The position numbers and the translations under genes were made by a program. Source: Lachnoanaerobaculum gingivalis (GTDB lineage: Bacteria > Bacillota > Clostridia > Lachnospirales > Lachnospiraceae). From it: a stretch of DNA of 64,000 nt. The notes under the pieces were generated by a model. It did not search any database. It was not told the origin of the DNA and saw only the letters and a program-made list of their open reading frames with translations. Location of the stretch: positions 108,036 through 172,035 of the forward strand of contig NZ_RRCO01000004.1 in the NCBI RefSeq assembly GCF_003862475.1, written 5' to 3'. This document shows positions 8,742-17,116 of this stretch, one piece after another (positions within the stretch are counted from its first letter, which is position 1; the number at the start of each line of letters is the position of its first letter).

Positions 8742-9800
8742 CTAGCTATACTGTTTTATTAAATTAATAATATTTTCCACACCGTTTGTTGCATCCGAGT
8801 TTGACATGGAATCTATATACTTTTGCCTGTTTTTATAAAGTTCCGATATCTCACCGGCAAGTGATGTATTTGAGAGAGACTCTTCCTCGATAACTTTTGA
8901 ATAACCAGCATTTTCAAAAGATTCGGCATTAAGTATCTGATCACCTCTTGAAGCGGCACCTGAGAGCGGTATCAAAAGATTCGGCTTTCTGAGTGCCAAA
9001 AGCTCGCATATGGTATTTGCACCCGCTCTGGATACCACCACATCGGCAAGCGCAAAGAAATCCTTCAATTCTTTGTCCACATATTCATACTGAAGATAGC
9101 CTTCTCTTCCAACAATTTTTTCGTCTACATTACCTTTACCGCAGATATGTATTACATTAAACTCTTTTAATATATCATTAAGAGATTTTCTGATTGCCGT
9201 ATTTACTATAACAGAGCCGAGACTTCCTCCTATTATAAGAAGAGTCGGTTTATTGTCAAATCCTGTCAGTTTGAGAGCTTCTTCCCTGTTACCGCTTAAA
9301 AGTTCTTTCCTAATAGGCGAACCTGTGAGTACAGCTTTTCCCTTTGGAAGATACTGTAGGGTCTCGGGGAAATTTGTACAGACTTTCGTAGCAAATTTTG
9401 TGGCTATTTTATTTGCAAGTCCCGGTGTAATATCAGATTCATGTATGATAACGGGAATCTTTAAAAAAGCCGCAGCCATAACTACAGGAACACTGACAAA
9501 GCCTCCTTTTGAGAAGACTATATCGGGTGCATACATTTTTATTATTTTTTTTGCTTCAAAAAGTCCTTTTACCACCCTGAAAGGATCGCTGAAGTTTTTT
9601 AAGTCAAAGTATCTTCTGAGTTTTCCGGAAGATATACCTTCATATGGAATATTCTGAGCCTTTATAAGACCTTCTTCCATACCGTTTTTACTGCCTATAT
9701 ATTTGATATCAAATCCGGCTTCTTTTAATGCAGGCAAGAGAGCAATGTTCGGTGTGATATGTCCTGCGGTACCGCCACCTGTTAATATTATTTTTTTCAT
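8742..9800 (-). CDS. murG: MurG-type UDP-GlcNAc:lipid I N-acetylglucosaminyltransferase
   Basis: 352 aa, normal MurG length. It adds GlcNAc to undecaprenyl-pyrophosphoryl-MurNAc-pentapeptide (lipid I to lipid II) on the inner face of the membrane. Seen: [11 protein letters not shown] near the N-terminus (donor/acceptor site loop), [24 protein letters not shown] (start of the C-terminal GT-B domain), and [20 protein letters not shown] plus the GDQ.LNA pattern that contact UDP-GlcNAc. The gene is alone, divergent from mtnN, not in a dcw division cluster; it could be the only copy or a second one. A weak GGAAAT ribosome site precedes the start. Confidence 0.9.
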   Translation of the reverse strand: MKKIILTGGGTAGHITPNIALLPALKEAGFDIKYIGSKNGMEEGLIKAQNIPYEGISSGKLRRYFDLKNFSDPFRVVKGLFEAKKIIKMYAPDIVFSKGGFVSVPVVMAAAFLKIPVIIHESDITPGLANKIATKFATKVCTNFPETLQYLPKGKAVLTGSPIRKELLSGNREEALKLTGFDNKPTLLIIGGSLGSVIVNTAIRKSLNDILKEFNVIHICGKGNVDEKIVGREGYLQYEYVDKELKDFFALADVVVSRAGANTICELLALRKPNLLIPLSGAASRGDQILNAESFENAGYSKVIEEESLSNTSLAGEISELYKNRQKYIDSMSNSDATNGVENIINLIKQYS

Positions 9801-9884
9801 ATTATTTCCATTCTTTATGTTATAATTAAGCCTATATATTAAGTATAGTTTAACAAGTATAAATATTCAAGTGAGGAGAATGTA

Positions 9885-10598
9885 ATGATTGGTATAATCG
9901 GTGCTATGGAAGAGGAAATTTCAAAGCTGAAAGAAATTATGGAAAATAAAGAGACAAAAGTCATAGCCGGTATGGAGTTTGTACAGGGAAGTATAAGCGG
10001 GAAGTCTGTTACCGTGGTACGCTCAGGTATAGGAAAAGTGAATGCGTCAGCATGTACTCAGATACTGGCGGACAGATTCGGAGTGGGAACGGTAATAAAT
10101 ACCGGAATTGCCGGTTCGCTGAAGAATGAGATAAATATAGGAGATATAGTGCTATCCACAGATGCGGTGATTCATGACATGAATGTTGAAGGCTTCGGAT
10201 ATCCCAGAGGACAGGTACCGAGAATGGATGTATTTGCATTCCCTACAGATGACGGACTTAGAAGTATTGCAAAAGAAATCTGTGAGAAAGAGCTTACAAA
10301 TATTTCAGTGTTTGAAGGAAGAGTCTTGAGTGGAGATATTTTTGTATCAGATAGAGCGACAAAGGAAGATTTGAAGAAAACTTTTGGCGGATACTGTACT
10401 GAAATGGAGGGTGCCGCAATAGCACAGGTTGCATATTTGAACGGAATTAAAGCGCTTATAGTTAGAGCCATATCCGATAAGGCGGATGACAGTGCAAGTA
10501 TGGACTATGCCGAGTTTGAAAGAAAGGCAATAGAAAATTGTGTGAAGCTTACTACAAGGTTGATAGAAACTATTGATACTTCCTACTATTGCCAATAG
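9885..10598 (+). CDS. mtnN: 5'-methylthioadenosine/S-adenosylhomocysteine nucleosidase
   Basis: 237 aa. It cleaves adenine from MTA and SAH in methyl-cycle detoxification and methionine salvage, and yields the AI-2 precursor from SAH. Seen: MIGIIGAMEEEISKL with the base-binding/catalytic Glu near residue 12, NTGIAGSL, EMEGAAIAQVAYLNG (ribose-binding Met-Glu) and RAISDKADD with the catalytic Asp. Strong GTGAGGAGAATGTA ribosome site. Spaced 93 bases from pgi, so separate or loosely coupled expression is possible. Confidence 0.95.
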   Translation: MIGIIGAMEEEISKLKEIMENKETKVIAGMEFVQGSISGKSVTVVRSGIGKVNASACTQILADRFGVGTVINTGIAGSLKNEINIGDIVLSTDAVIHDMNVEGFGYPRGQVPRMDVFAFPTDDGLRSIAKEICEKELTNISVFEGRVLSGDIFVSDRATKEDLKKTFGGYCTEMEGAAIAQVAYLNGIKALIVRAISDKADDSASMDYAEFERKAIENCVKLTTRLIETIDTSYYCQ

Positions 10599-10691
10599 TA
10601 TATAGTTGTTATAAAATAAAAACGATATATTGTTTTAGAACATTATGGTTATATGACCGTAACACATTATAAATACAGAAAGGCGTGTAAT

Positions 10692-12044
10692 ATGAACAAG
10701 ACAGTAAGTTTTGATTATTCAAAAGCAATGGCATTTTTGGGGGAGGATGAGCTTCAGAATTTTAAAACAACCACGTTGAATGCCAGAGATACATTATTAT
10801 CAAAGTCGGGAGCAGGGTCCGATTTTCTTGGTTGGATCGATCTTCCTGTATACTATGATAAGGAAGAGTTTGAAAGAATAAAGACTACAGCAAAGAAAAT
10901 ACAAAATGATTCAGATGTACTCTTGGTGGTAGGTATAGGAGGTTCATATCTTGGTGCCAGAGCTGCAATAGAGTTTTTGAGCCACAGCTTTTACAACTGT
11001 TTGGATAAATCACAGAGAAAAACACCACAGATAATATTTTGCGGAAACTCAATATCATCAAAGTATATAGCTGATTTGAAGGATGTTTTGAAAGATAAAG
11101 ATTTTTCTATAAATATAATATCAAAGTCAGGAACTACAACAGAGCCGGCTATCAGTTTTAGAGTATTTAAAGAACTTCTTATAGAAAAGTACGGAAGAGA
11201 AGAAGCAAATAAAAGAATTTATGCAACTACAGATAAGGCAAGGGGTGCACTTAAATCACTTGCTAACGAAGAAGGATATGAGAGCTTTGTAGTACCTGAT
11301 GATATAGGTGGAAGATTCTCGGTACTTACAGCTGTAGGTCTGCTTCCGATAGCGGTTGCGGGAATAGATATTGATGAGCTTATGGCAGGTGCTGCAGCTA
11401 TGAGAGAAGAAGTAATCGGAAAGCCTTTTGAGGAGAATCCTTCTTTATTATATGCAGCAATCAGAAATATATTCCTGAGAAAAGGAAAGAATGTTGAAGT
11501 TACGGCAAATTATGAGCCAAGTCTTCACTATGTATCGGAATGGGTAAAGCAGCTCTTTGGTGAGAGTGAGGGTAAGGACGGCAGAGGTATTTTCCCGGCT
11601 GCTGTGGATTTGACAACAGACTTGCACTCCATGGGACAGTATATCCAGGACGGTGGCAGGATGCTGTTTGAAACCGTACTTGATATTGAAGAGTCACCTG
11701 TAGAGATCCTTTTAAAAGAAGAAGAGACGGATACGGACGGTATGAATTACTTGGCAGGAAAGAGTGTGGATTTTGTAAACAAGTCTGCAATGAACGGAAC
11801 AATACTTGCACATACAGACGGTGATGTTCCGAATCTTAAAATAAATATACCTAATGAGAGTCCATTCTCACTTGGAAGTTTATTCTATTTCTATGAATTT
11901 GCATGTGGCGTTAGCGGATACATACTCGGTGTAAATCCGTTCAATCAGCCGGGCGTTGAAAGTTATAAGAGCAATATGTTTGCACTGCTTGGTAAGCCGG
12001 GATATGAAAGCCAAAGAGAAGAACTTTTAAAGAGGCTTAACTAA
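10692..12044 (+). CDS. pgi: Glucose-6-phosphate isomerase
   Basis: 450 aa from the ATG at 10692 (preceded by GAAAGGCG); an in-frame upstream start at 10653 would add a non-conserved tail. It interconverts glucose-6-phosphate and fructose-6-phosphate. Seen: [35 protein letters not shown] (phosphate loop), [14 protein letters not shown] (PGI signature region) and [13 protein letters not shown]. It is the short Firmicute form. It opens a tight run (gaps of 2, 18, 3 and 15 bases) ending in glucokinase. Confidence 0.95.
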   Translation: MNKTVSFDYSKAMAFLGEDELQNFKTTTLNARDTLLSKSGAGSDFLGWIDLPVYYDKEEFERIKTTAKKIQNDSDVLLVVGIGGSYLGARAAIEFLSHSFYNCLDKSQRKTPQIIFCGNSISSKYIADLKDVLKDKDFSINIISKSGTTTEPAISFRVFKELLIEKYGREEANKRIYATTDKARGALKSLANEEGYESFVVPDDIGGRFSVLTAVGLLPIAVAGIDIDELMAGAAAMREEVIGKPFEENPSLLYAAIRNIFLRKGKNVEVTANYEPSLHYVSEWVKQLFGESEGKDGRGIFPAAVDLTTDLHSMGQYIQDGGRMLFETVLDIEESPVEILLKEEETDTDGMNYLAGKSVDFVNKSAMNGTILAHTDGDVPNLKINIPNESPFSLGSLFYFYEFACGVSGYILGVNPFNQPGVESYKSNMFALLGKPGYESQREELLKRLN

Positions 12045-12046
12045 AG

Positions 12047-12313
12047 ATGTTTAGGCTTTGGGGAAAGATATTCAAAGACAATCGATTGTTAAAAGACCAT
12101 GTCGCAACAGATGGAGATTACAGTAAAGACAGAAAAACAATGATATTTGATGCGATAAGAGAGATATGTCATGAATTTGATGTAGCAGAACCTATATGGC
12201 TCTTGCCTAATATAGATGATTTTGCCTATAGAGGCAAAGTAAGGTTTAATGCTGATAACTTTATAGAACAAATAGATTTTGATTATCTGGAGATACAGAT
12301 ATTGGAAGAATAA
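12047..12313 (+). CDS. Conserved hypothetical protein, 88 aa
   Basis: Starts 2 bases after the pgi stop; the ribosome site (AAGAGG) lies inside the end of pgi, so translation is probably coupled. No signal peptide or membrane segment. Acidic C-terminal half (FDYLEIQILEE) and an ordered-looking centre (EPIWLLPNIDDFAYRGKVRF). I do not recognise a named family. The fixed place between pgi and the coiled-coil gene suggests a role in the same unit, but no function can be given. Confidence 0.7.
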   Translation: MFRLWGKIFKDNRLLKDHVATDGDYSKDRKTMIFDAIREICHEFDVAEPIWLLPNIDDFAYRGKVRFNADNFIEQIDFDYLEIQILEE

Positions 12314-12331
12314 TAAAATGGAGAGTGTATT

Positions 12332-13426
12332 ATGGCAGAACCTATTTTAGACTATGACAGTTTTTTTGAAGGTGCAAAAAGTGCCCTGCTGGAGCTTGAT
12401 ACATTAAGTACAGAAGAGGAAAGGCTCAGAGCTGAAGGCGAAAGAGTAACCAAAGCTATAGAAGCTGAAAAGAAAGCCGTGGAAGGCAGAATAGCCGAGA
12501 CCACGTCTAAAAGATTAAAAGAGATAACATCCACATATGATGCCGAGATTAAAAAGGCTGAAGATATCCGAAAATCTTTGGAGGCAAAGAAGGGTAAGGC
12601 AAAGAGCAAAAAGGTAAGTGAAAGAATTGCCGACGAAACTAAAGATTTGCACGATCATATAGCGAATACAAAATCTGAAATAAAAAGCGAGATAAAAAAA
12701 GAAAAATTGCCGGGATTTTGTGGAGGAAGATTGTATCACACACTTTATTTCCCACACAAATTCTTTGATTTTGTAAAGATAGTTTTAGCTGTACTTGTAA
12801 TATTCCTTGCAATGCCTATGGTAATTTATAAGCTGATACCGAATCACAGAACTATATACTTACCTTTTATTTATCTTGCGGTTATTATTTTGATAGGCGG
12901 ATTGTATATATTGATAGGGAATCTTACAAAAGCAAGACATAGAGACAGCCTGCTTAAGATAAGAGCTTTGAGAGATACTATAGACAATGATTTTAAGAGA
13001 ATCAAGCTGATAACAAAAGAGATAAATAACGACTCGTCGGAGGAAAGGTATGATTTGGGAGACTTCGATGCCGAGATAGAAGAAGCAAAGGTTAATGTAC
13101 AGAGTATAAAGGATAAGAAAACTACAGCTTTAAGCGAGTTTGAAAACAGTACAAAGAAAATTATTGCAGATGAGATAGCGGACAATTCAAGAGAAAAACT
13201 TGAGAGTCTGAACAATGAGCTTGAGGTGACAAAGCAAAGCCTCGGAAGTATAGCTGCAAGAAGATCGGAGATAAACTTAGACATATCCGATAAGTATGAA
13301 TCATATCTTGGAAGAGACTTTTTACAGCCGGCAAAGATAGAGGCTCTACAAAAGCTTATAAGTGACAAGGAAGCCGCTAATTTAAGCGAGGCTATAGATT
13401 TGTACCAAAAAAGACAAAACGGATAA
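12332..13426 (+). CDS. Coiled-coil membrane protein of unknown function
   Basis: 364 aa. Residues about 15-125 are a charged coiled coil rich in Glu, Lys and Ala. Two hydrophobic segments follow (about 145-167, VKIVLAVLVIFLAMPMVIY; about 172-196, FIYLAVIILIGGLYILIGNL). A second charged coiled coil fills about 200-355. The arrangement coil-TM-hairpin-coil would place both coils on the same, probably cytoplasmic, side, resembling a scaffold or tether. No enzyme motif. Between pgi and glcK in a close-packed run; 3 bases before the DUF5711 gene. Family not recognised. Confidence 0.75.
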   Translation: MAEPILDYDSFFEGAKSALLELDTLSTEEERLRAEGERVTKAIEAEKKAVEGRIAETTSKRLKEITSTYDAEIKKAEDIRKSLEAKKGKAKSKKVSERIADETKDLHDHIANTKSEIKSEIKKEKLPGFCGGRLYHTLYFPHKFFDFVKIVLAVLVIFLAMPMVIYKLIPNHRTIYLPFIYLAVIILIGGLYILIGNLTKARHRDSLLKIRALRDTIDNDFKRIKLITKEINNDSSEERYDLGDFDAEIEEAKVNVQSIKDKKTTALSEFENSTKKIIADEIADNSREKLESLNNELEVTKQSLGSIAARRSEINLDISDKYESYLGRDFLQPAKIEALQKLISDKEAANLSEAIDLYQKRQNG

Positions 13427-13429
13427 GAG

Positions 13430-14671
13430 ATGATAGAAGATAAGGAAATAAAGAAGCGGGAGCTTAAAGACAGAATAATAGTAACCGCTGAGCTTGATGA
13501 GAAAGATGCTCCAAGATCCAGAAGAAGACAAAATGTCAACTTTTTTGCAGAGAGGGGGAGGTTTATCCTCCTCCTGCTTGCTTTAATAACTGCCTTCACA
13601 GTTATATTTACATTAATAAATAGGTACAAGAGTTATGATAAATTTAAACTGAAATGGATTCATGAACTCAGTGAGGGCAGTCTTGTAGGTTATGAGAAGC
13701 TTGGTAAAGGTTTTTTAAAGTATTCAAAAGACGGTGCATTGTATTTAAAGCCAGGCGGAAAAGAAGTGTGGATAGAAAGCTATGAGATGTCAAATCCGAA
13801 GACTGATAATAACGGTAAATATGTGATAATATTTGATGTCGGAGGAAATGATCTTGAAAGCTATACAAAAGACGGCAGGGTGGCGGCTATAGGTACTGAT
13901 TTACCGATACTTAAGGCCGTTGTATCAAAAACCGGTATAATTACCATATTGGTAGAAGATTCAAATTCCACATATATATTTTTCTACAATAAAGAGGGTG
14001 AACAGCTTGATATAAGTATAAAGTCAAAGCTTGCCGGAGACGGCTTTCCTACAGATATAGCATTGTCACCTGACGGAACCGCACTTATGGCAACATTCCA
14101 GTACTTAAAGGGCAGTTCAATGATGGGAAGAGTCGTTTTTTATGATTTCTCGGAGATCGGACAAAATATGCCGAATAGAGTTGTAGGCGGTTTTGATGAA
14201 GAGTTTGTTTCTTCAATGGTGGCAAGAGTAAGGTATTTTGATAAAATAAATTCGGTGGCAATTGCATCTGACGGACTTTATTTCTTCTCGTCAAAGAATG
14301 TTGCTTCTCCGAAGCTTATTAAGACAATAAAGGCCGAAGAAGATATTGAAGCTGTGGACTTTGAGGGAAATAAACTTTGTGTAGTATATAAAAATACATC
14401 GGAAAAATTTAATCATACATTATATATATACTCAAAAGAAGGCGATGTTATTTTGAAAAAAGAGTTTTTGGGAGATTTTTCAAATCTTGATATGCAAAAA
14501 GGATATATTTATCTGACAAAGGATGATAAGGCGATAATAATGAACACGGCAGGTGTAATAAAATATAGCGGTAGCCTTGATTCAAATATACATAAGATTG
14601 TAAAAAGAGGGTTGTTATCAGGATTTACAATACTTGGAGATAATGACTTTAGAGGAATAGTACTTAAGTAA
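13430..14671 (+). CDS. DUF5711-like membrane-anchored beta-propeller-type protein
   Basis: 413 aa. A charged N-terminal tail of about 40 residues precedes a single membrane helix (about 44-63, RFILLLLALITAFTVIFTLI); the rest would be outside. The extracellular part has repeated beta-strand patterns such as LYLKPGGKEVWIESYEM, DIALSPDGTALMATFQYLKG and GLYFFSSKNV, as in WD/propeller folds and in DUF5711 proteins of Lachnospiraceae. No catalytic motif. Three bases after the coiled-coil gene and 15 before glcK. The family name is from memory of such proteins and is moderately sure. Confidence 0.65.
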   Translation: MIEDKEIKKRELKDRIIVTAELDEKDAPRSRRRQNVNFFAERGRFILLLLALITAFTVIFTLINRYKSYDKFKLKWIHELSEGSLVGYEKLGKGFLKYSKDGALYLKPGGKEVWIESYEMSNPKTDNNGKYVIIFDVGGNDLESYTKDGRVAAIGTDLPILKAVVSKTGIITILVEDSNSTYIFFYNKEGEQLDISIKSKLAGDGFPTDIALSPDGTALMATFQYLKGSSMMGRVVFYDFSEIGQNMPNRVVGGFDEEFVSSMVARVRYFDKINSVAIASDGLYFFSSKNVASPKLIKTIKAEEDIEAVDFEGNKLCVVYKNTSEKFNHTLYIYSKEGDVILKKEFLGDFSNLDMQKGYIYLTKDDKAIIMNTAGVIKYSGSLDSNIHKIVKRGLLSGFTILGDNDFRGIVLK

Positions 14672-14686
14672 TATAAAGGAGAGAAT

Positions 14687-15628
14687 ATGGAACAGGTATG
14701 CGTAGGAGTTGACATTGGAGGAACAAGTGTAAAGCTGGGTATATTCACACTTAACGGAGATCTTTTAAAAAAGTGGGAAATACCTACGGAGCCTAAAAAC
14801 GATACTAAGGCACTTATCGAAAAAATAGGAAAGTCTATAAAAGAAACATTGAAAGAGGCAAGACTTACTCTTACAGATTGTGTAGGTGTAGGAATGGGAG
14901 TTCCCGGACCTGTAATGCCGAACGGATTTATAGAGATAGTGGTAAATATAGGATGGAGAGAAGTTTTTCCCGCCAGAATACTGTCGGATTTACTTGCAGG
15001 TATGCCTGTGGCACTTGGCAATGATGCCAATGTGGCAGCACTTGGAGAAGCATGGATGGGAGGTGCAAAGCATCAGCAGGATTCCGTAATGGTTACTCTT
15101 GGAACCGGAGTAGGTGGAGGAATTATAATAGACGGGAAAATCGTTCCGGGAAAGCACGGTCTTGGCGGAGAGATAGGGCATATGCATGTCAGAGAGTCAG
15201 AGACTGAAAAATGCAATTGCGGAGGAAAAGGTTGTCTTGAACAGATATCCAGCGCTACAGGAATAGTAAGAGAGGCAAAAAGACTTCTTGCAACAAAGAA
15301 AGTTGCATCAAGACTTGCTTTGCTGGAGGATATAACAGCAAAAGACGTACTTGATGCGGCCAAGGCCGGTGATGAAATCGCACTGGAAGTTGTGGATACA
15401 GTTTCAAAATATCTGGGAATAGCACTTTCACACTTGGCAATGACTGTAGATCCTGAAGTATTTGTTATAGGTGGCGGAGTATCAAAGGCCGGAGATTTCC
15501 TTATAGACAAAATAAGAGAGAAATTTGAGTATTATACACCTATAACAAAGAATAAGGCGGATATAGTTCTTGCAAAGCTTGGAAACGATGCCGGAATATA
15601 CGGTGCAGCAAAGCTTGTATTAGGATAA
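14687..15628 (+). CDS. glcK: ROK-family glucokinase
   Basis: 313 aa. It phosphorylates glucose with ATP to glucose-6-phosphate. Seen: GVDIGGTSVKLG (phosphate-1 ATP site), LGNDANVAALGE with the catalytic Asp, GTGVGGGIIIDG (phosphate-2), HGLGGEIGHMHV and CNCGGKGCLEQ (zinc-binding ROK signature). Ribosome site AAAGGAGAG. Glucose released by LacZ, or imported unphosphorylated, would enter glycolysis here, and pgi lies at the head of the same gene run. Confidence 0.93.
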   Translation: MEQVCVGVDIGGTSVKLGIFTLNGDLLKKWEIPTEPKNDTKALIEKIGKSIKETLKEARLTLTDCVGVGMGVPGPVMPNGFIEIVVNIGWREVFPARILSDLLAGMPVALGNDANVAALGEAWMGGAKHQQDSVMVTLGTGVGGGIIIDGKIVPGKHGLGGEIGHMHVRESETEKCNCGGKGCLEQISSATGIVREAKRLLATKKVASRLALLEDITAKDVLDAAKAGDEIALEVVDTVSKYLGIALSHLAMTVDPEVFVIGGGVSKAGDFLIDKIREKFEYYTPITKNKADIVLAKLGNDAGIYGAAKLVLG

Positions 15629-15672
15629 AATAATATAAATCATTTCTTAAAAAATACTTTCATATTAAAAAC

Positions 15673-15701
15673 TTGTTTTTATAAGGTTCAAGTGATATAG
15701 T
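15673..15701 (+). promoter_or_regulatory. Probable promoter of lipoprotein gene
   Basis: TTGTTT at 15673-15678, a 17-base spacer and TATAGT at 15696-15701, about 60 bases upstream of the start codon. Confidence 0.45.
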
Positions 15702-15761
15702 GTCAGATATCAAAATGATGTTTAAACAGCATAAAGTCATTTGACTTAGGAGGAATTAAAT

Positions 15762-16445
15762 ATGAAGAAAAGATTTTTGATAACAGTTTTAGGATTGACA
15801 ATGGGAAGTGCATTATTATTCAGTGCATGCGGTTCAAAAAAAGAAACGGCAGAAACAACACAGTCAGTCGCAGAAACCACTACAAAGGCTGAGGAAAGCA
15901 CCACTGCAGAGACAACAACAGCTGCAAGTGTAAAAGTGGATATAAACTATGATATAGCAAATCATCTTGATGAGTCATTTGATGATGTCGGAAGTGCGTT
16001 CGGAACAGCAGCATCTGATGAGAAGGCTGAAGCCGGTGAGAGAATTGTAAAGTATGCAGACCCTGAGAGAGTTTTACATTACTATGATGACAAGTCGGGC
16101 GGATATGTACTTGAAGCTGTAAGTGCAAAGGCAGGTGACCTTTTAAGCTTTACTGCAGACAGCGTTAAGCTTGATGATATTTTGGATCAGATGGAAGGCG
16201 AGAAAGCCACAGGGCTTGAGTCAAATGATGCATACCTTACAGTAGGTGTAAAGGGAGACAGCAATGTCGTATTCCAGTCGGAAGGATATTACTTAATAGT
16301 ATCTGTAGGTAAGGACAATGTAGTTTCAAAGGACAGTGCCGCAGCAATAGTAACAGAAGACAGAGCGGGAGTTGATACTGCAGGTGAAACAAAAAAGGCA
16401 CCTTCAGAAATAAAAATACCTGAAACAACAGCCGCAAAGAAATAA
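15762..16445 (+). CDS. Hypothetical lipoprotein with Thr/Glu-rich linker
   Basis: 227 aa. The signal peptide ends in LLFSAC, with Cys23 as lipidation site. A low-complexity stretch (about residues 28-58, repeats of ETTT/AETT) would act as a flexible stalk. The remaining 165 residues are acidic and unclassified (HLDESFDDVGSAFGTAASDE; YYDDKSGGYVLEAVSAKAGD), ending in another ETTAAKK tail. No enzyme or binding motif is recognised. TAGGAGGAATTAAAT gives a strong ribosome site, and the gene seems to have its own promoter and terminator. Confidence 0.7.
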   Translation: MKKRFLITVLGLTMGSALLFSACGSKKETAETTQSVAETTTKAEESTTAETTTAASVKVDINYDIANHLDESFDDVGSAFGTAASDEKAEAGERIVKYADPERVLHYYDDKSGGYVLEAVSAKAGDLLSFTADSVKLDDILDQMEGEKATGLESNDAYLTVGVKGDSNVVFQSEGYYLIVSVGKDNVVSKDSAAAIVTEDRAGVDTAGETKKAPSEIKIPETTAAKK

Positions 16446-16476
16446 TTTACTTTCAAAAACAATATAAACAGCAAAC

Positions 16477-16536
16477 AAAAAGTCGAAGGAATATTACAAG
16501 ATATGTCAGAAAAGTATCGTATATTTTTCGACTTTT
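16477..16536 (+). terminator. Probable terminator of lipoprotein gene
   Basis: AAAAGTCGAA pairs with TTCGACTTTT around a long AT-rich inner region; 30-90 bases after the stop. Confidence 0.5.
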
Positions 16537-16728
16537 CTGATGTAAAAAACGATGCAGTAAAACTTGAAAAAATAAAACGAGCATAAATAATTTCTATCAT
16601 TAATAAATAATAAAAATATGATAAAATATTAATAAATATATACATTATAACAATCGATTTATAACTGCCGGGTTTGAGTCCATATATAAAACTAATAAAA
16701 ATATCTTATATTTAACGCATTGACTTAT

Positions 16729-16757
16729 TTGACAAAAATATCATTCAATAATATTAT
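16729..16757 (+). promoter_or_regulatory. Probable promoter of the giant surface-protein operon
   Basis: TTGACA (16729-16734), a 17-base spacer and TATTAT (16752-16757), the best sigma-A-type match in this 671-base gap. A second TTGACT lies at 16720. Transcription would begin near 16764, leaving about 350 bases of leader before the first ATG. Confidence 0.55.
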
Positions 16758-16764
16758 ATTGTTA

Positions 16765-17100
16765 TATTATGCTAATTAAAATAGTATAATTGATGCTTAA
16801 GTGTAGAGACTTGTTTTTGTTGTACACAAAATCACATATAATACTGCATAAGATGAGGAAATGATACGAGTTTTTACATAAATAAATACGATATAGATTT
16901 CTTTGATGACAATATGAGGCTTGCGAAAATATAATGGGCAAATATTTTTGTGGGTTGTTTTGTTTGCATTGAAGAAATATATATAAATATTCTGGCTGGA
17001 TATAATAGAGTGACTGATTTAATGATAATACATTAAGCAGTGATATGGGAGTATGCATGTTGAACATAGTATAGGACCTTATATTCCGGCAGACATACAA
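16765..17100 (+). other. Long untranslated leader, no gene seen
   Basis: AT-rich, with no convincing protein-coding frame on the plus strand and no match I recognise to common riboswitch cores (c-di-GMP, SAM, T-box). A further TATAAT at 16785-16790 lacks a good -35. Whether the leader is structured cannot be judged by eye. Confidence 0.4.
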
Positions 17101-17116
17101 TCAAGGAGGTATTTTG

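Noticed and set aside
12871..13629. 252-aa minus-strand open frame
   Set aside because: It is the antisense of the coiled-coil gene and of the DUF5711-like gene start; Ser/Leu-rich composition is the shadow of a charged coiled coil.
16765..17100. Possible c-di-GMP or SAM riboswitch in the surface-operon leader
   Set aside because: None of the conserved core sequences could be found by eye; kept only as an unexplained leader.
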